Origin: Multifurca ochricompacta
Lineage: Eukaryota > Basidiomycota > Agaricomycetes > Russulales > Russulaceae
Length of the DNA stretch: 64,000 bases
Assembly: GCA_022496185.1 (NCBI GenBank)
Contig: WTXG01000022.1
Coordinates: 304,339-368,338 of the forward strand
Direction: 5' to 3'
The first letter of the stretch is position 1, and each line of letters opens with the position of its first letter. The notes under the pieces are model-generated. The model had not been told where the DNA came from, searched no databases, and worked only from the letters and a program-made list of their open reading frames with translations. Shown here piece after piece: positions 10,614 to 19,986 of this stretch. The position numbers and the translations under genes are program-made.

Positions 10614-11306
10614 CTAGCAGTCCCGGCTAGAAACGACTCGTACCGTCATCATCTGTACCAGCTCCAGGTAATCGTCGGCTACATTACGGTCATCCATGCT
10701 ATACAACTCCAACTCTTGCGGACACGCGTGGGTGCGAAGAAACCCATATGGACCACGCTGGCCACATGCGCGGCATAAGTCGTAGATGGGGCAGTCGATT
10801 TCTTTATGCCCAGCGTTATGGCGAAGGCACTTGCCGCACCAGCCTGACGGGTTGGTGATGGTTGGCGCCACTCCTACACGTCGGAAGATGCAGTGTCTGC
10901 TCCAGTGGAGATTGCTTCGACAGTGTTGACACCATTTGCGGTTGAGGGGACAGTTCCAGCTTATGTGATACTTGCTATCACATCGCCAGCAGGTCTCCCC
11001 GCGCGGGTTTTCATGCAAGCGTGGCATCTCCAGCCGAGTCGGCAGTAACGTTGGGGCCGCACCCAAGGTTCGAGGGGGGAGGGGTCGTGCATAAGTGTCT
11101 GCGTACCTTTCAGCAATTGTCTGGTACGCATCCCCCGCTTCCAACCTCTTCCTGATATCCACAATCTCCGATTCCAACTGGAACATCCCATTTGTCAGCC
11201 TTGCCATCATCTTTGCGTGCTCCTTATACTGTTGGTTTAGCGTCCTTCTCAAGGTGATACTCTTCCTCAGCCTCATGACTTCCGCCTTCAAGCGCGGCAG
11301 TCTCAT
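10614..11306 (-). CDS. Gypsy accessory ORF c: coiled coil plus tandem zinc knuckles (230 aa)
   Basis: The frame starts at an ATG that overlaps the stop of the preceding ORF as ATGA (11303-11306). Residues 1-60 are charged and helical (Leu/Lys/Glu/Arg), likely a coiled coil. From about residue 100 come Cys/His clusters: CWRCDSKYHISWNC and CQHCRSNLHWSRHC are perfect CX2CX4HX4C knuckles, CGKCLRHNAGHKEIDC is a looser variant, and a fourth Cys cluster begins CRACGQ. Such knuckles normally belong to Gag nucleocapsid, which this element also encodes upstream, so this is a second nucleic-acid-binding protein in the position where env would lie. Function unknown. The frame is open to within 20 bp of the 3' LTR. 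Confidence 0.65.
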   Translation of the reverse strand: MRLPRLKAEVMRLRKSITLRRTLNQQYKEHAKMMARLTNGMFQLESEIVDIRKRLEAGDAYQTIAERYADTYARPLPPRTLGAAPTLLPTRLEMPRLHENPRGETCWRCDSKYHISWNCPLNRKWCQHCRSNLHWSRHCIFRRVGVAPTITNPSGWCGKCLRHNAGHKEIDCPIYDLCRACGQRGPYGFLRTHACPQELELYSMDDRNVADDYLELVQMMTVRVVSSRDC

Positions 11307-11599
11307 GTCTTCATCACCTCATCGATCGCGAAGGTGTGACAGTCTTCCGCGGCGAGATGCCCCAACTGTTCGTCAGTCAACGTGTGGTGGAGTCGGCCTG
11401 TATACCTCTCCTCCAGATAGACAGGGCTCCGTAAACCGGTCCATCCTTCTTCATACACCCCGCCACATCCATCCCGCCATTGGTGTAATAGATTACTTGG
11501 CGATGGCCGTAGATCCGTCAGCCATTGTGATCTCCAAGGGGAAATACATTGAGGAGTTGGGGTTGTTGGGGATGAACGGGAATTCTGGGGCTTCGTCAT
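11303..11599 (-). CDS. Gypsy accessory ORF b (98 aa)
   Basis: Starts at an ATG overlapping the stop of ORF a (ATGA at 11596-11599) and ends in a stop overlapping the ATG of ORF c (ATGA at 11303-11306). The first 35 residues are Pro/Ser/Thr-rich. The second half contains HHTLTDEQLGHLAAEDCHTF, which reads like a small helical segment. No family recognised. It may instead be the middle of one ORF split by frameshifts. Confidence 0.45.
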   Translation of the reverse strand: MTKPQNSRSSPTTPTPQCISPWRSQWLTDLRPSPSNLLHQWRDGCGGVYEEGWTGLRSPVYLEERYTGRLHHTLTDEQLGHLAAEDCHTFAIDEVMKT

Positions 11600-11820
11600 G
11601 ATCTCCCATTGAGCAGGTCGTTGGGGTGGGGGTCTTCGCGATGGGTGAAGTCGTCATTTGGGTTCGGGGATTGGTTTTTGATTCGAGCCTCTGCGGCTTC
11701 ATAGTCGATAGGGGAAGAGGGGCGCGTGGAGGGGTGAGCAGAAGGGAAGGCTTCCACGGCCACAGTGGTGGCAGTGAAGGCGTCGATAGCGGCGGAGGCA
11801 GCGATGAAGGAGGAAGACAT
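11596..11820 (-). CDS. Gypsy accessory ORF a (74 aa)
   Basis: First ORF after the pol stop at 11892, with an ATG at 11818-11820. It is Ala/Ser/Thr-rich at the N-terminus, then has a PSSPIDYEAAEARIKNQ stretch. Its stop overlaps the next ATG. It has no recognised domain and was kept because of its place in the a-b-c series. Confidence 0.4.
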   Translation of the reverse strand: MSSSFIAASAAIDAFTATTVAVEAFPSAHPSTRPSSPIDYEAAEARIKNQSPNPNDDFTHREDPHPNDLLNGRS

Positions 11821-11891
11821 GTTAAAGTGTGGTTAGGACGTTGCTGGTGAGGCGTTGTTCTGGGGGGAAAGTCTGGAGTTGGTTCCCCTTT

Positions 11892-13034
11892 TTAACTGTT
11901 CTTGGGCGCTTGGGGATGTCGTAAATGGAACTCCGCAATCAGGTCCGGGGCAGAGATATCCCCGGCTGGTTCCCACGAGTTGTCAGAGTCTGGGAAACCT
12001 TTCCACTTGATCAGGTAATACAATCTGCGCCCTCGGCCTTGTCGCTTGGAGTCTAGAACGTGCTCCACTTCCCATTCTTCTTCGCCGTCGATAAGGTCAG
12101 GCGGGGGTCTCGGGAAGTTCTCTCCGTGAATGGAGGTTTCCTTGTAAGGGGTCAGAAGCTTGGCATGGAAGACTGGGTGGATCTTCCATTTCGGCGGCAA
12201 CTGCAATTCGTAAGAGACGTCTGACAGCTTCCTTGTGATTTGGAAGGGTCCGTGGCATCGGGGCGCTAATTTGGCTGAGGGGTGTGACGTGTGAATATTC
12301 CTACCCTCGAGCCACACCCAGTCATTGGTCTGATAAGGTGTGAATGTGCTTGGCTGTGCTGCCAGAAGCTGTTGTGCCTTTACCAGATTCTCATTGGCTG
12401 ATTTCCGCAGCTCTTCCCATTGGCCGATTCGTTCGGTTACTGACGGGACATTGATGGGCTTCTCTGTCCATGTGGTGCGTGGGGTCCAGCCCATGATAAG
12501 GGAGAAAGGGGTGGATTTTGTCGTCCCATTGGGCCATGAATTATGAGCGAATTCTGCGGTCGACAGCCATTCTGCCCAGTCGTCTTGCCTGCCGTTGCAC
12601 CAAAACCGGAGATACTGTTCCAACCATTGGTTCGTCCGCTCAGACTGTCCGTCTGTCTGTGGATGGTATGCCGTCGAGATATTCTGCGTGATGTCCAGCG
12701 TTTTGCATAAGGCTCTCGCAAATGCCGATGTAAAACGGGTATCTCGGTCAGAGATGATCTTTTTAGGGAGTCCGTAATGACGGTATACGTGGTTCAGGTA
12801 TAGTTTTGCCACTCCTTCCGCTGTGATAGTTTCGTTGCAGGGAATGAAGAGGGCCGCTTTGGAACAGTCATGGTCTGTGATGGTAAGAATAGTGTCGAAG
12901 CCTTGTGATTTGGGCAGCTTGACAATGAAGTCCATGGCGATGGTCTGGAAAGGAGTCGATGTACTGGGAGTGATGGGAAGCATTGGTGGGATTTTGGGTG
13001 TGTGTTCACCTTGTTTGCTTGACATGATGCGCAT
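11892..13034 (-). CDS. Gypsy pol, integrase core and chromodomain (frameshifted from RT)
   Basis: 380 residues carrying the retroviral-type integrase core: MDFIVKLP with the first Asp, IISDRDTRF with the second, and GQSERTNQWLEQYLR with the Glu. A GPY/F-like region (KLAPRCHGPFQI) follows, then a C-terminal chromodomain (EWEVEHVLDS, YLIKWKGFPDSDNSWEP). Chromodomains of this class steer integration by binding modified histone tails. The frame overlaps the RT-RNase H frame around 12985-13030 and continues its homology, so one frameshift near NTHPK separates the two. ATG 13034 lies inside the overlap and is not a natural start. Confidence 0.9.
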   Translation of the reverse strand: MRIMSSKQGEHTPKIPPMLPITPSTSTPFQTIAMDFIVKLPKSQGFDTILTITDHDCSKAALFIPCNETITAEGVAKLYLNHVYRHYGLPKKIISDRDTRFTSAFARALCKTLDITQNISTAYHPQTDGQSERTNQWLEQYLRFWCNGRQDDWAEWLSTAEFAHNSWPNGTTKSTPFSLIMGWTPRTTWTEKPINVPSVTERIGQWEELRKSANENLVKAQQLLAAQPSTFTPYQTNDWVWLEGRNIHTSHPSAKLAPRCHGPFQITRKLSDVSYELQLPPKWKIHPVFHAKLLTPYKETSIHGENFPRPPPDLIDGEEEWEVEHVLDSKRQGRGRRLYYLIKWKGFPDSDNSWEPAGDISAPDLIAEFHLRHPQAPKNS

Positions 13035-14656
13035 CCTCGTACGTAGCTCTCAATGTCTTTTTTCATATTGGGCCACCAATAGTCTCTCTTGGCCAGGGCA
13101 TAAGTGTTGGCAATGCCTGGATGGCCAGCGGAGGGAAGGTCGTGATGAAAATGGATCACCCCCCTCTTAATGTTGTCACCACCGGTGACAACGAGTCGGT
13201 CCCCGTCTTTCCACCAAAGACCGCTGATTTCCTTCAAATTGTGAGTGTCAGCCCATGAACGGCACAGGTCTTGGTTCATATTTTGGGAGACTTGTGCCCA
13301 GAGGTCCATGTCATGGAGACTGACGACGGCCGTCTTGGCGAACACCTCTTCTGGGAGGACAGTGATGTCGTTATTGTCGTCTTCCCCTGTATGCATGTCC
13401 GGTCTGTGCGACAATGCATCTGCTCTAGCATTCTGACTCCCAGCAATGTGTTTCAGCGTGAAGTTATACTCTTCTAATTCCAAGACTTCTCGTGCTACAC
13501 GCCGGCTGATCTTGTGGGGTTCCTTCCAGTATAAGAGGTTGGAATGATCAGTGTGAATGATGGTCTTATGAGGGGTGCCTGCCAAATAGGGTCGCCAGTG
13601 TCGCAACGCCTTGACTATGGCTAAAAGCTCCCTATCCCAGATGTCGTAATTCCTTTCAGCAGGGGAGAAGGTCTCGGAATAGTACGCCACTGGGTGAAGC
13701 ACTTGTGCGGCGTCTCTCTGATATAATACTGCCCCGTTCACAAAGTGCGAGGCGTCCACCTCTAGTTCAAAGGGGTGGCTCAGATCTGGTTGGATAAGTA
13801 CTGGTTCTGAGCCGATGAGGTTCCTAATCTGTTCAAACGCCTGCTGCTGTGCGACATCCCAATGCCATGGTACATCCTTTTTCAGTAGGTCGTTCAGTGG
13901 TCGCGCTATGCCCGAAAATCCCTTGATGAATCGTCGGTAAAAGTTACAGAATCTGATGAATGATCGGACATCCTTGACGCAGGTCGGCACGGGCCACTCC
14001 CAGATTCCCTGTACTTTTACGGGATCCATGCGCACTCGTCCCCCTTCCAAGATGACCCCTAGATATTCAACGCTCCGTTGTTCGAAGGAGCATTTGGCAG
14101 GTTTGAGGTAGAGGTCATGTTCATGCAGTATGTCCAGTACCTGATGTACCCGGCGTCGGTGGTGGTCCAAATCATCTGCAGTGGCTACTAGAATGTCGTC
14201 CATATAGACCACTACTTCTCCGGTGAGAATGAGATCACGGAAGATGTGATTCATCATGGCCTGGAACGTTGCCGGTGAGTTCGTGAGGCCAAAGAACATA
14301 ACATTAGGCTCGAACAACCCTTGATTTGTTTTGAACGCCGCTTTGCACTGGTCACCTTCCTTGATCCTGACGTTGTTATAACCCCATCGCATGTCCATCT
14401 TTGAGAAGAGGGACTTATCCCTCATGGTGTCAATAAGTTCGGAGATGAGTGGTAGGGGGTAAGCGTTTTTCACGGTGTATGTGTTAATCCGCCGATAATC
14501 CTGAACTGGTCGCAGCTTGCCATCCTTCTTTTTGATGAAGAAGAAGGGTGAAGCGTACTGCGACTTGGATGGGCGAATATATCCTTTTGCCAGATGTTCT
14601 TCCAGGAACTCCGTCAATGCCACCTGCTCAGACTGGGACAGGGATAGATTTTGCAA
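12794..14656 (-). CDS. Gypsy pol, reverse transcriptase-RNase H-integrase zinc finger
   Basis: In order: RT fingers (YIRPSKSQYASPFFFIKKKD), palm with VVVYMDDILVAT (YMDD box), thumb and connection. RNase H acidic residues follow in LEVDASHF, WDRELLAIV, IIHTDHSN and NARADALSH. The integrase zinc-binding segment comes next (HHDLPSAGHPG with CASCQ). The last ~65 residues after NTHPK are out-of-frame reading of the integrase core, which continues in the overlapping frame ending at 11892. The frame has no natural ATG; it is the downstream part of a Gag-Pol polyprotein. Confidence 0.9.
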   Translation of the reverse strand: MQNLSLSQSEQVALTEFLEEHLAKGYIRPSKSQYASPFFFIKKKDGKLRPVQDYRRINTYTVKNAYPLPLISELIDTMRDKSLFSKMDMRWGYNNVRIKEGDQCKAAFKTNQGLFEPNVMFFGLTNSPATFQAMMNHIFRDLILTGEVVVYMDDILVATADDLDHHRRRVHQVLDILHEHDLYLKPAKCSFEQRSVEYLGVILEGGRVRMDPVKVQGIWEWPVPTCVKDVRSFIRFCNFYRRFIKGFSGIARPLNDLLKKDVPWHWDVAQQQAFEQIRNLIGSEPVLIQPDLSHPFELEVDASHFVNGAVLYQRDAAQVLHPVAYYSETFSPAERNYDIWDRELLAIVKALRHWRPYLAGTPHKTIIHTDHSNLLYWKEPHKISRRVAREVLELEEYNFTLKHIAGSQNARADALSHRPDMHTGEDDNNDITVLPEEVFAKTAVVSLHDMDLWAQVSQNMNQDLCRSWADTHNLKEISGLWWKDGDRLVVTGGDNIKRGVIHFHHDLPSAGHPGIANTYALAKRDYWWPNMKKDIESYVRGCASCQANKVNTHPKSHQCFPSLPVHRLLSRPSPWTSLSSCPNHKASTLFLPSQTMTVPKRPSSFPATKLSQRKEWQNYT

Positions 14657-14659
14657 TCT

Positions 14660-15430
14660 ATTGCTGTTGGCGTATCAGGGAGTAAGTCTATGGCGTGGTC
14701 CCATGGTCTGGGAGGTGGAAAAGCTGGGATTCTTCCTCGGAAAACACCTTCCAATGCCGATGGTAGGCACTCGGCACTACATCGCTGTATGTCTTTTCCA
14801 CCTGCCCTTGTATTGCCTTTTGGGCTAGTTCCGACGCTTTAGTGACGTAACAGCGTCCTGGGTCTTCTCTTCCCGTGCTCGTGGCTTTTATCATTGGGTG
14901 TCTGACTGCATAGTCATATCCTATCGACGTGATAATAGTGGGATATGATTCTTTATCCATTGTCGCGTCAGCCCATTGATCTTGGGCTCAAATGCGGCAA
15001 GCCACGGATATCCTAAAATAAGATCTTCGTCTCCCAAGTCCGTAATTAGGAAACGAATGTTCTTTATGGTCTCTCCAACCTGGACCTTCAAATCTGTAAT
15101 GAGTGATCTTTCCGGCGCGATTGGCTGTTCCGTCAATGTTCCAAATGTTCTTTTCCTGGGGAAGTGCCAGCCGTCCCAGGCCCATTGTTTTGATCAGTCG
15201 TGGGTGAATAAAATTGTCTGTGGCTCCGGAGTCCACTAAAATGTCTCGATCGGCCGTCCTCTGTGTAGTTTCAAAATGGACTGGTATTTTCAATGATTTG
15301 AATCGACTAGCATACACAGAGGTAACATGGAGTGCTCGTGCCCAGGCCGATGGGTTTGAGCCTAACAAAAATCCTTCTTTGCAAACGCCTTTTCTACTAG
15401 TATGGCGCGCACTTCCTCGCTCTCCTTCAT
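14660..15430 (-). pseudogene. Gypsy pol, aspartic protease region (frameshifted)
   Basis: The retropepsin active-site motif LVDSGATDNFIHP is read in the frame 15533-14988, preceded by HVTSVYASRF. The homology then moves to another frame, with ITDLGDEDLILGYPWLAAF (the ILGxxWL motif typical of gypsy proteases) between 15136 and 14921. It moves again to 14960-14688 (GYDYAVRHPMI, AYHRHWKVFSEEES) before RT. At least two frameshifts break this part. Confidence 0.75.
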
Positions 15431-16870
15431 CATGTTGGCCCATATATCCTGAGCCTTCTCTTCTTTCGATCGCTTGTCCACGGCGGGGGGTTGTTCTGAA
15501 CGGGGTGTTCCGGTGCCACCGCGGCGACAGCAACTCGTGCTCCCTTCTTGGGACAGTCCCGGGACATGTGTCCCAATGCCCTGCAACGGAAGCAGCGTCC
15601 TTCCTTCATTAGTGTCTGCCGCTCGTCTTCCGTAAGTGCTGCCCGAGCTCGGGCCCAATCTCCAGAGGTATCCATAGCGTTTGGATCCCTCTGGCCGTGT
15701 GATGCGGGCTTCACTCCGAATGCTGTCTTCCACTGGTCTCGAGTCTTTCCTTTTTGGTGTCAACACCAAACCTTGTCTGGAAGTCAAGGTAGTCTTGTTG
15801 CTGCCTCCGAGCAGCATCAACCCAAGTATCCCAGTCGTGGGGTGATGAAACTGAATAATATTTTTGACAAGGGGGTTGGGTAATCCTTGTGAGAAGAGGT
15901 CTATCGTTGCCTCTTCGTCTGTGTCATAGCCGGCTCTGTTGGCTAGACTTCTGAACTTGGCGACGTATGCGTCAAGTTCTCCCTTCTCCATTCTGAGGGA
16001 CTTTAGCTCCCGGGCTGCCTTCTGCTTGGCCTGCCCATCCGTGAAGGCATTCTTAAACTGCTCAGCAATGGTCTCCCAAAGACCTTCACTAGTGGTACGA
16101 CGCCCACTTTCGACTTGTTCATTTAGCCATTCCAGCTGTTCCATGGTCCAGTCGTCAACCGCTTCCCCCTGAATCAGGGAAAGGAACAGATTGGCTCGTT
16201 GAAAAGGGTTGACAATCTGTGGGACGTCATGGTTGAAGTTTTTAAAGGTTGTGAACTCCAACATGAATTTTTTGCTTTGTGAGCAGTCCCCAGTGAACGT
16301 TTGGGGAAGCACTCCTGATAGTCGCCCGGACGGGGGAGGAATATTTGGTGGTGCCGCCACTGGGGTTGGTGGGGCGGGGTCTGGAAGTTGGGCGGCAATG
16401 GTGGACATGTTCTGGTAAAATGGGGTGACAGTGTCGGTGGATTGTATAGAAATCTGGGGAGTTGTCAAAGCAGGGGCTCTGAACGTGACAACTTCGGGTG
16501 CAACTGGGGCCGTAGACGATGCTAATACCAGTGCTTCTTCACTTTGTTCTTCTACGTACTCCTCTGGTTCGGAGTCCGTGACAATGGCCGGGGGATTTTC
16601 TCTCCACGGGCCTAATCCAAATTCAGGTGGGGCAGGTCTGGTTGTAACCCAAGAGTTTCGACTGTCCGAGTATCGGATACAATACCAAACTCTCTTTTCT
16701 TCGTCGTATTCTACTGGTTGGTATCTTCCGTCGTGATAGACGTAGTATCCAAACTCGGACTCGAAATCTTTCCAGGCGGCAGAGCCAAGTACTTGCTGTG
16801 AAAGATTATTCTCGTCTCTGCGTTCGATGAGTTCTTCCCGGAAGAGGGTCTGACTGTGGCTGGAAGCCAC
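15362..16870 (-). pseudogene. Gypsy gag (capsid and zinc knuckle), frameshifted
   Basis: Read on the minus strand, a 340-residue stretch gives a gypsy-type capsid: TFTGDCSQSKKFMLEF, then AVDDWTMEQLEWLNEQ, and DAYVAKFRSLANRAGYDTDEE, the hallmark of Ty3 Gag. The frame then shifts. The zinc knuckle CFRCRALGHMSRDC is found in another frame (15714-15430), and EEKAQDIWANMMKESEE returns in the first. The opening of the frame at 16870 is a GTG 20 bp inside the LTR and no ATG precedes the capsid in this frame, so the natural start is lost, non-AUG, or in another frame. Confidence 0.8.
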
Positions 16871-16889
16871 TGTGGGAGACTCGACTTGA

Positions 16890-17475
16890 TGTTACGTCCG
16901 GTGTGAGACGTTCTGCACGACTTGTGCGACAGCTCGTTCGTATGTTCAGATAAGAGACCAATAAGGCCTCTTGGAGTGTAAGTGGGTGAGTCAAAGCCAA
17001 CGGGGCTGTTCCCGAGTGGCAATGTTAAGCGGAAAGTGCCCAAAGCACTGAGACGATCGAGTCAGAGATTTCAAGGGGAGGTCCAGAAGACGAACACCGA
17101 TGTATTCAATAAGTCGAGTCTGAGGTCTACATTGTAGTTACAGCAGACTTATATACGTAATCGAATGGGCGTCTACGAGATAAGAGAACGGAGTCATGTG
17201 GGCCCAAATATACGAAAGCGAAGGGCGTAAAGCCTAGCTTCTGATAGGGAACTAAGTAAGTGTCTGGTCGTACGATAAGGGATAAGAGATAAGGGGAAAA
17301 GGAGTCAATCTTAGACAAAGTGAGACAAACAGGGACAAAGTCAATCACAGGGAAGGAAGTAAAGCACGTGATGGATCCCATGATGGAGACGTAATCTGGT
17401 AATGTAGGGTGGGCGGCAAAGAGGGGTTGTCGTTGGGTAGGAAGAAAAAGATGGGAAGAGACGGGGTTCGTAACA
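16890..17475 (-). repeat. Gypsy 5' LTR (right copy)
   Basis: 586 bp, TGTTACGTCCGG to GGTTCGTAACA, followed by the target duplication CTCCG (17476-17480). It should carry the element promoter, which fires leftward. The internal bases next to it (minus strand TCAAGTCGAGTCTCCC) are where a primer binding site would lie, but I could not match them to a tRNA. Confidence 0.95.
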
Positions 17476-17480
17476 CTCCG

Positions 17481-19615
17481 TCCTCCGGCTATTGGGACAT
17501 GATCCCTCATTGTCTGCATGGGTCCGATCCTTTCTCACCGGACACACCGCCTCCCTCTCCTTCAACAACGAGACGGGGCCCGCGCACCTGGTTCTTATCG
17601 GCACCCCCCAAGGGTCCCCCCTTTCCCCGGTCCTGGCGACCCTTTACACAGCCCCCCTCCTCGCGCTCGCCTCCTCGTGGTCTGGTTGCCGCTTGTCTAT
17701 GTACGTGGATGACGGCCTCCTCTTCGCTTGGGGCACCTCGTGGGATGAAGTCACTGCTTCTCTGCGCACCCGACTCAGTCAGGTGCTCGACTGGCTTTCC
17801 CGCGCTGGCATGTCCATTGACATGGCCAAGACGGAATGCCTCTTCTTCTCCCGCGCCTACAAGCGCAACTTACCTCCCGCGGGCATTTACTTGCCCCTGC
17901 CATCACACAACACATATTCTTACGTCGCAGCAGGGGCCCAGGTGCATTATCTTGGTTTCTTTTTTACCAAGATGCTCTCCTGGCGCCCACACACAGAGAT
18001 CATGTGCCGTCGTGCCCAGGCTTCCTTACGTGCCCTCCGCACCCTTGGCAACTCCGAACGGGGCCTCTCCATGGCCAACTGGCGACTGCTACTCAATGCG
18101 GTTTGTCTCCCAGTTCTCACGTATGGCTCACAACTTTGGGTCCACAGCAAACAGGCCGCAGGCCTCATCAAGCTCCTTCAAGGCGTCGCCAACATGATGG
18201 TCCACACCATCTCCGGCTCTTTTCATACCGCCCCACATAAGCCCCTACACAAGCTTGTTCGCTTACTCCCCATGCGCCATTACGTCCACAAACTGGCCGA
18301 TACAACGTCCCTACGGTACGCCTCCCTCCCACCCCACTCCCAACCGTCCCTTCGACTCCATTCAACCGCGGACCTCTCCCTCTGGGCTCCCTCGTCCCGA
18401 CGCCGCTCTCGACCGCCCCACCCCACCCCGCTGCGCCTCCTGGCTGCCCGAACCCCTCCTCTCTCATGCCCGGTGGACCCCTTGGGTCTTGCCCCTTGGG
18501 AAATCCCCGACTGGGGAGACAGGGTGACCTACGAGGGCCCATGCCCCCCGCCTGACAGAAAGGCTGCTGTGGCTATGCTCATGCGTGAGCCTCGCACCTC
18601 CTCTGTACTGGTCCATGTCAGCTCGGTTCTCACGAGACTGGGCCGATCCGATAACAAGTCCGTGGGCGCTGTGGCCGCGACCCTGATGGACGCCCGTGGA
18701 GAATGGACGATGGAGTGGTGTCGTGGCACGAACGTGTCCCGGCACGAGGTAACCCTTTTTGGTCTAGCGCGCACCATGTCATGGTTGTGCGGGTTTCTCC
18801 GTGGGTCCCCCCTGCCTGACCGTGTTGTACTGACGGCCACTTCCTCTGCCCCCCTCCTCTCTCTCCACTCCCGAGACCCCCGCCGGTTCACGGGAGATTT
18901 CATTCTTTTCCAACGCTCCCTTGCTGATTTCCTCGCATCCTTCCCGAACACCAACCTGGTGCTCATGTGGGTTCCCGGCGGTAAGTACTATCGCGCCATT
19001 TCGGTTTCCACTAAAGCTGCAGAACGTGCGGCCTCACACACTCCGCTGGGCTTCCTCAAGGAAAAGCCCTCCCCGCTACAATGGCGGGCTCTCTCCTGCC
19101 TACGCACCTACGACAACTGGCGCGAAGAGTGGCTCCGAGACCACGCTGCCGCGGCGCCCACGGACGACAACTCGTCAGGCTCTGACTTCAAGGCCTACTC
19201 CATCTCCATCTCCGGCCCGCCGCGTGGTTCCAACCACCCTCTCTGGACCGCCGCTACCCGACGCCGTGAAGACCCCTTCAACCGTCACACCACCTCCACC
19301 GCCATGCGCCTAGCAACGGGCCACGCATTCATCTCAGAATACGCCGAACGATTTCACTCCCGGCGGCCTGCTTCTGAGCGCACTTGCCAGTGCGACAACC
19401 TAACCCCTGCTAGTTTCACTCACGTGCTCCTAGAATGCCCCTTGTATGCCCAAGCGCGGACAACATGGCAGCTCACCCCATTCAACCTGGAAGGCATCGC
19501 CCCAGTCGACTATTTTAATGACCGTGGTACGGTAGGGCACCTCTTGGAGTTCCTCCAAGAGACTGGCGCCTTCCGGCGGCCCATTTTCTCGCAGTGTCCC
19601 TGGGAGCCTGACTGA
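17481..19615 (+). pseudogene. LINE ORF2, 3' part: RT palm, RNase H-like, Cys-rich end
   Basis: It continues the interrupted frame exactly: the first base of the codon at 10012 plus bases 17481-17482 complete a Val codon. Motifs: LIGTPQGSPLSPVLATLY (RT motif B), MYVDDGLLFAWG (YVDD, motif C), then thumb. About 350 residues later comes a weak RNase H-like region ending in LVLMWVPGG; its first acidic residue is not obvious. The C-terminal Cys motif is CQCDN...FTHVLLECPLY. The natural stop is TGA at 19613-19615. The apparent start at 17492 is a TTG and meaningless. Confidence 0.9.
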
Positions 19616-19845
19616 AGCGGGTGGGTGTTGGACAAGAACTCAGTAAGTTTTACTTTCTTAGTCTCTTGAACGGTCTCTGGTTTTCGGACGGCCTCTTTAC
19701 TTAGGATTTATTTACGGTTTTCCTTCTGGGTTTCCACTCATGACATTGTCGCTCCCTCCTCTGTCCATAGTAGTAGTAGTCACATTGTGCCTGGATGTGG
19801 CCACGCGATTGGGTGCCATCCCGCAAGCGCGTTATAAAATTGATT

Positions 19846-19880
<35 letters not shown>

Positions 19881-19892
19881 AAGTCCCCAGTC

Positions 19893-19978
19893 TCCTGAAG
19901 CAATTTCATATCCCATAGATAGGCAATAACAAGAAGACCGACAGAAACCACAGAGCGCCACATTAGTATATCGATCCA
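19893..19978. other. Short host spacer
   Basis: 86 bp between the LINE target duplication and the hAT-like element's duplication; no feature seen. Confidence 0.5.
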
Positions 19979-19986
19979 GTGAGAGG

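Larger units (their letters stand above)
10013..17475 (-). mobile_element. Ty3/gypsy chromovirus inserted in the LINE
   Basis: Two near-identical LTRs (583 and 586 bp) bound 6.3 kb of internal sequence coding on the minus strand in the order gag, protease, RT, RNase H, integrase, chromodomain. That order and the C-terminal chromodomain define a Ty3/gypsy chromovirus. The 5-bp target duplication CTCCG is at 10008-10012 and 17476-17480. The gag-pol frame is interrupted at several places, so the copy is not expected to be autonomous. Extra ORFs lie between pol and the 3' LTR. Confidence 0.95.
4739..19876 (+). mobile_element. Full-length LINE (APE-type EN, RT, RNase H-like), split by a gypsy insertion
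   Basis: The 16-bp sequence AACTAAGTCCCCAGTC occurs at 4723-4738 and again at 19877-19892 directly after a ~30-nt poly(A) run, which defines both ends of a target-primed insertion. Removing the nested gypsy element (10013-17475 plus one CTCCG copy) leaves about 7.7 kb. That contains a 5' leader of ~150 nt, an ORF1 region (4887-8195), an endonuclease/RT ORF (8188 onward) and a ~230-nt 3' UTR with a TAG/TAGTAG run before the poly(A). The three-part layout with APE-like endonuclease, RT, a weak RNase H-like region and a terminal Cys-rich motif resembles Tad/I-type fungal LINEs; the exact clade is not decided. GC-rich third positions contrast with the flanking host DNA. Confidence 0.92.

Noticed and set aside
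12985..13030. Programmed ribosomal frameshift between gypsy RNase H and integrase
   Set aside because: Such a shift inside pol is unusual, no slippery heptamer is evident, and the same element has several other frameshifts, so decay is the simpler reading.
17492..17500. Start of a separate protein at 17492
   Set aside because: The codon is TTG and the reading is the continuation of the interrupted LINE ORF2.
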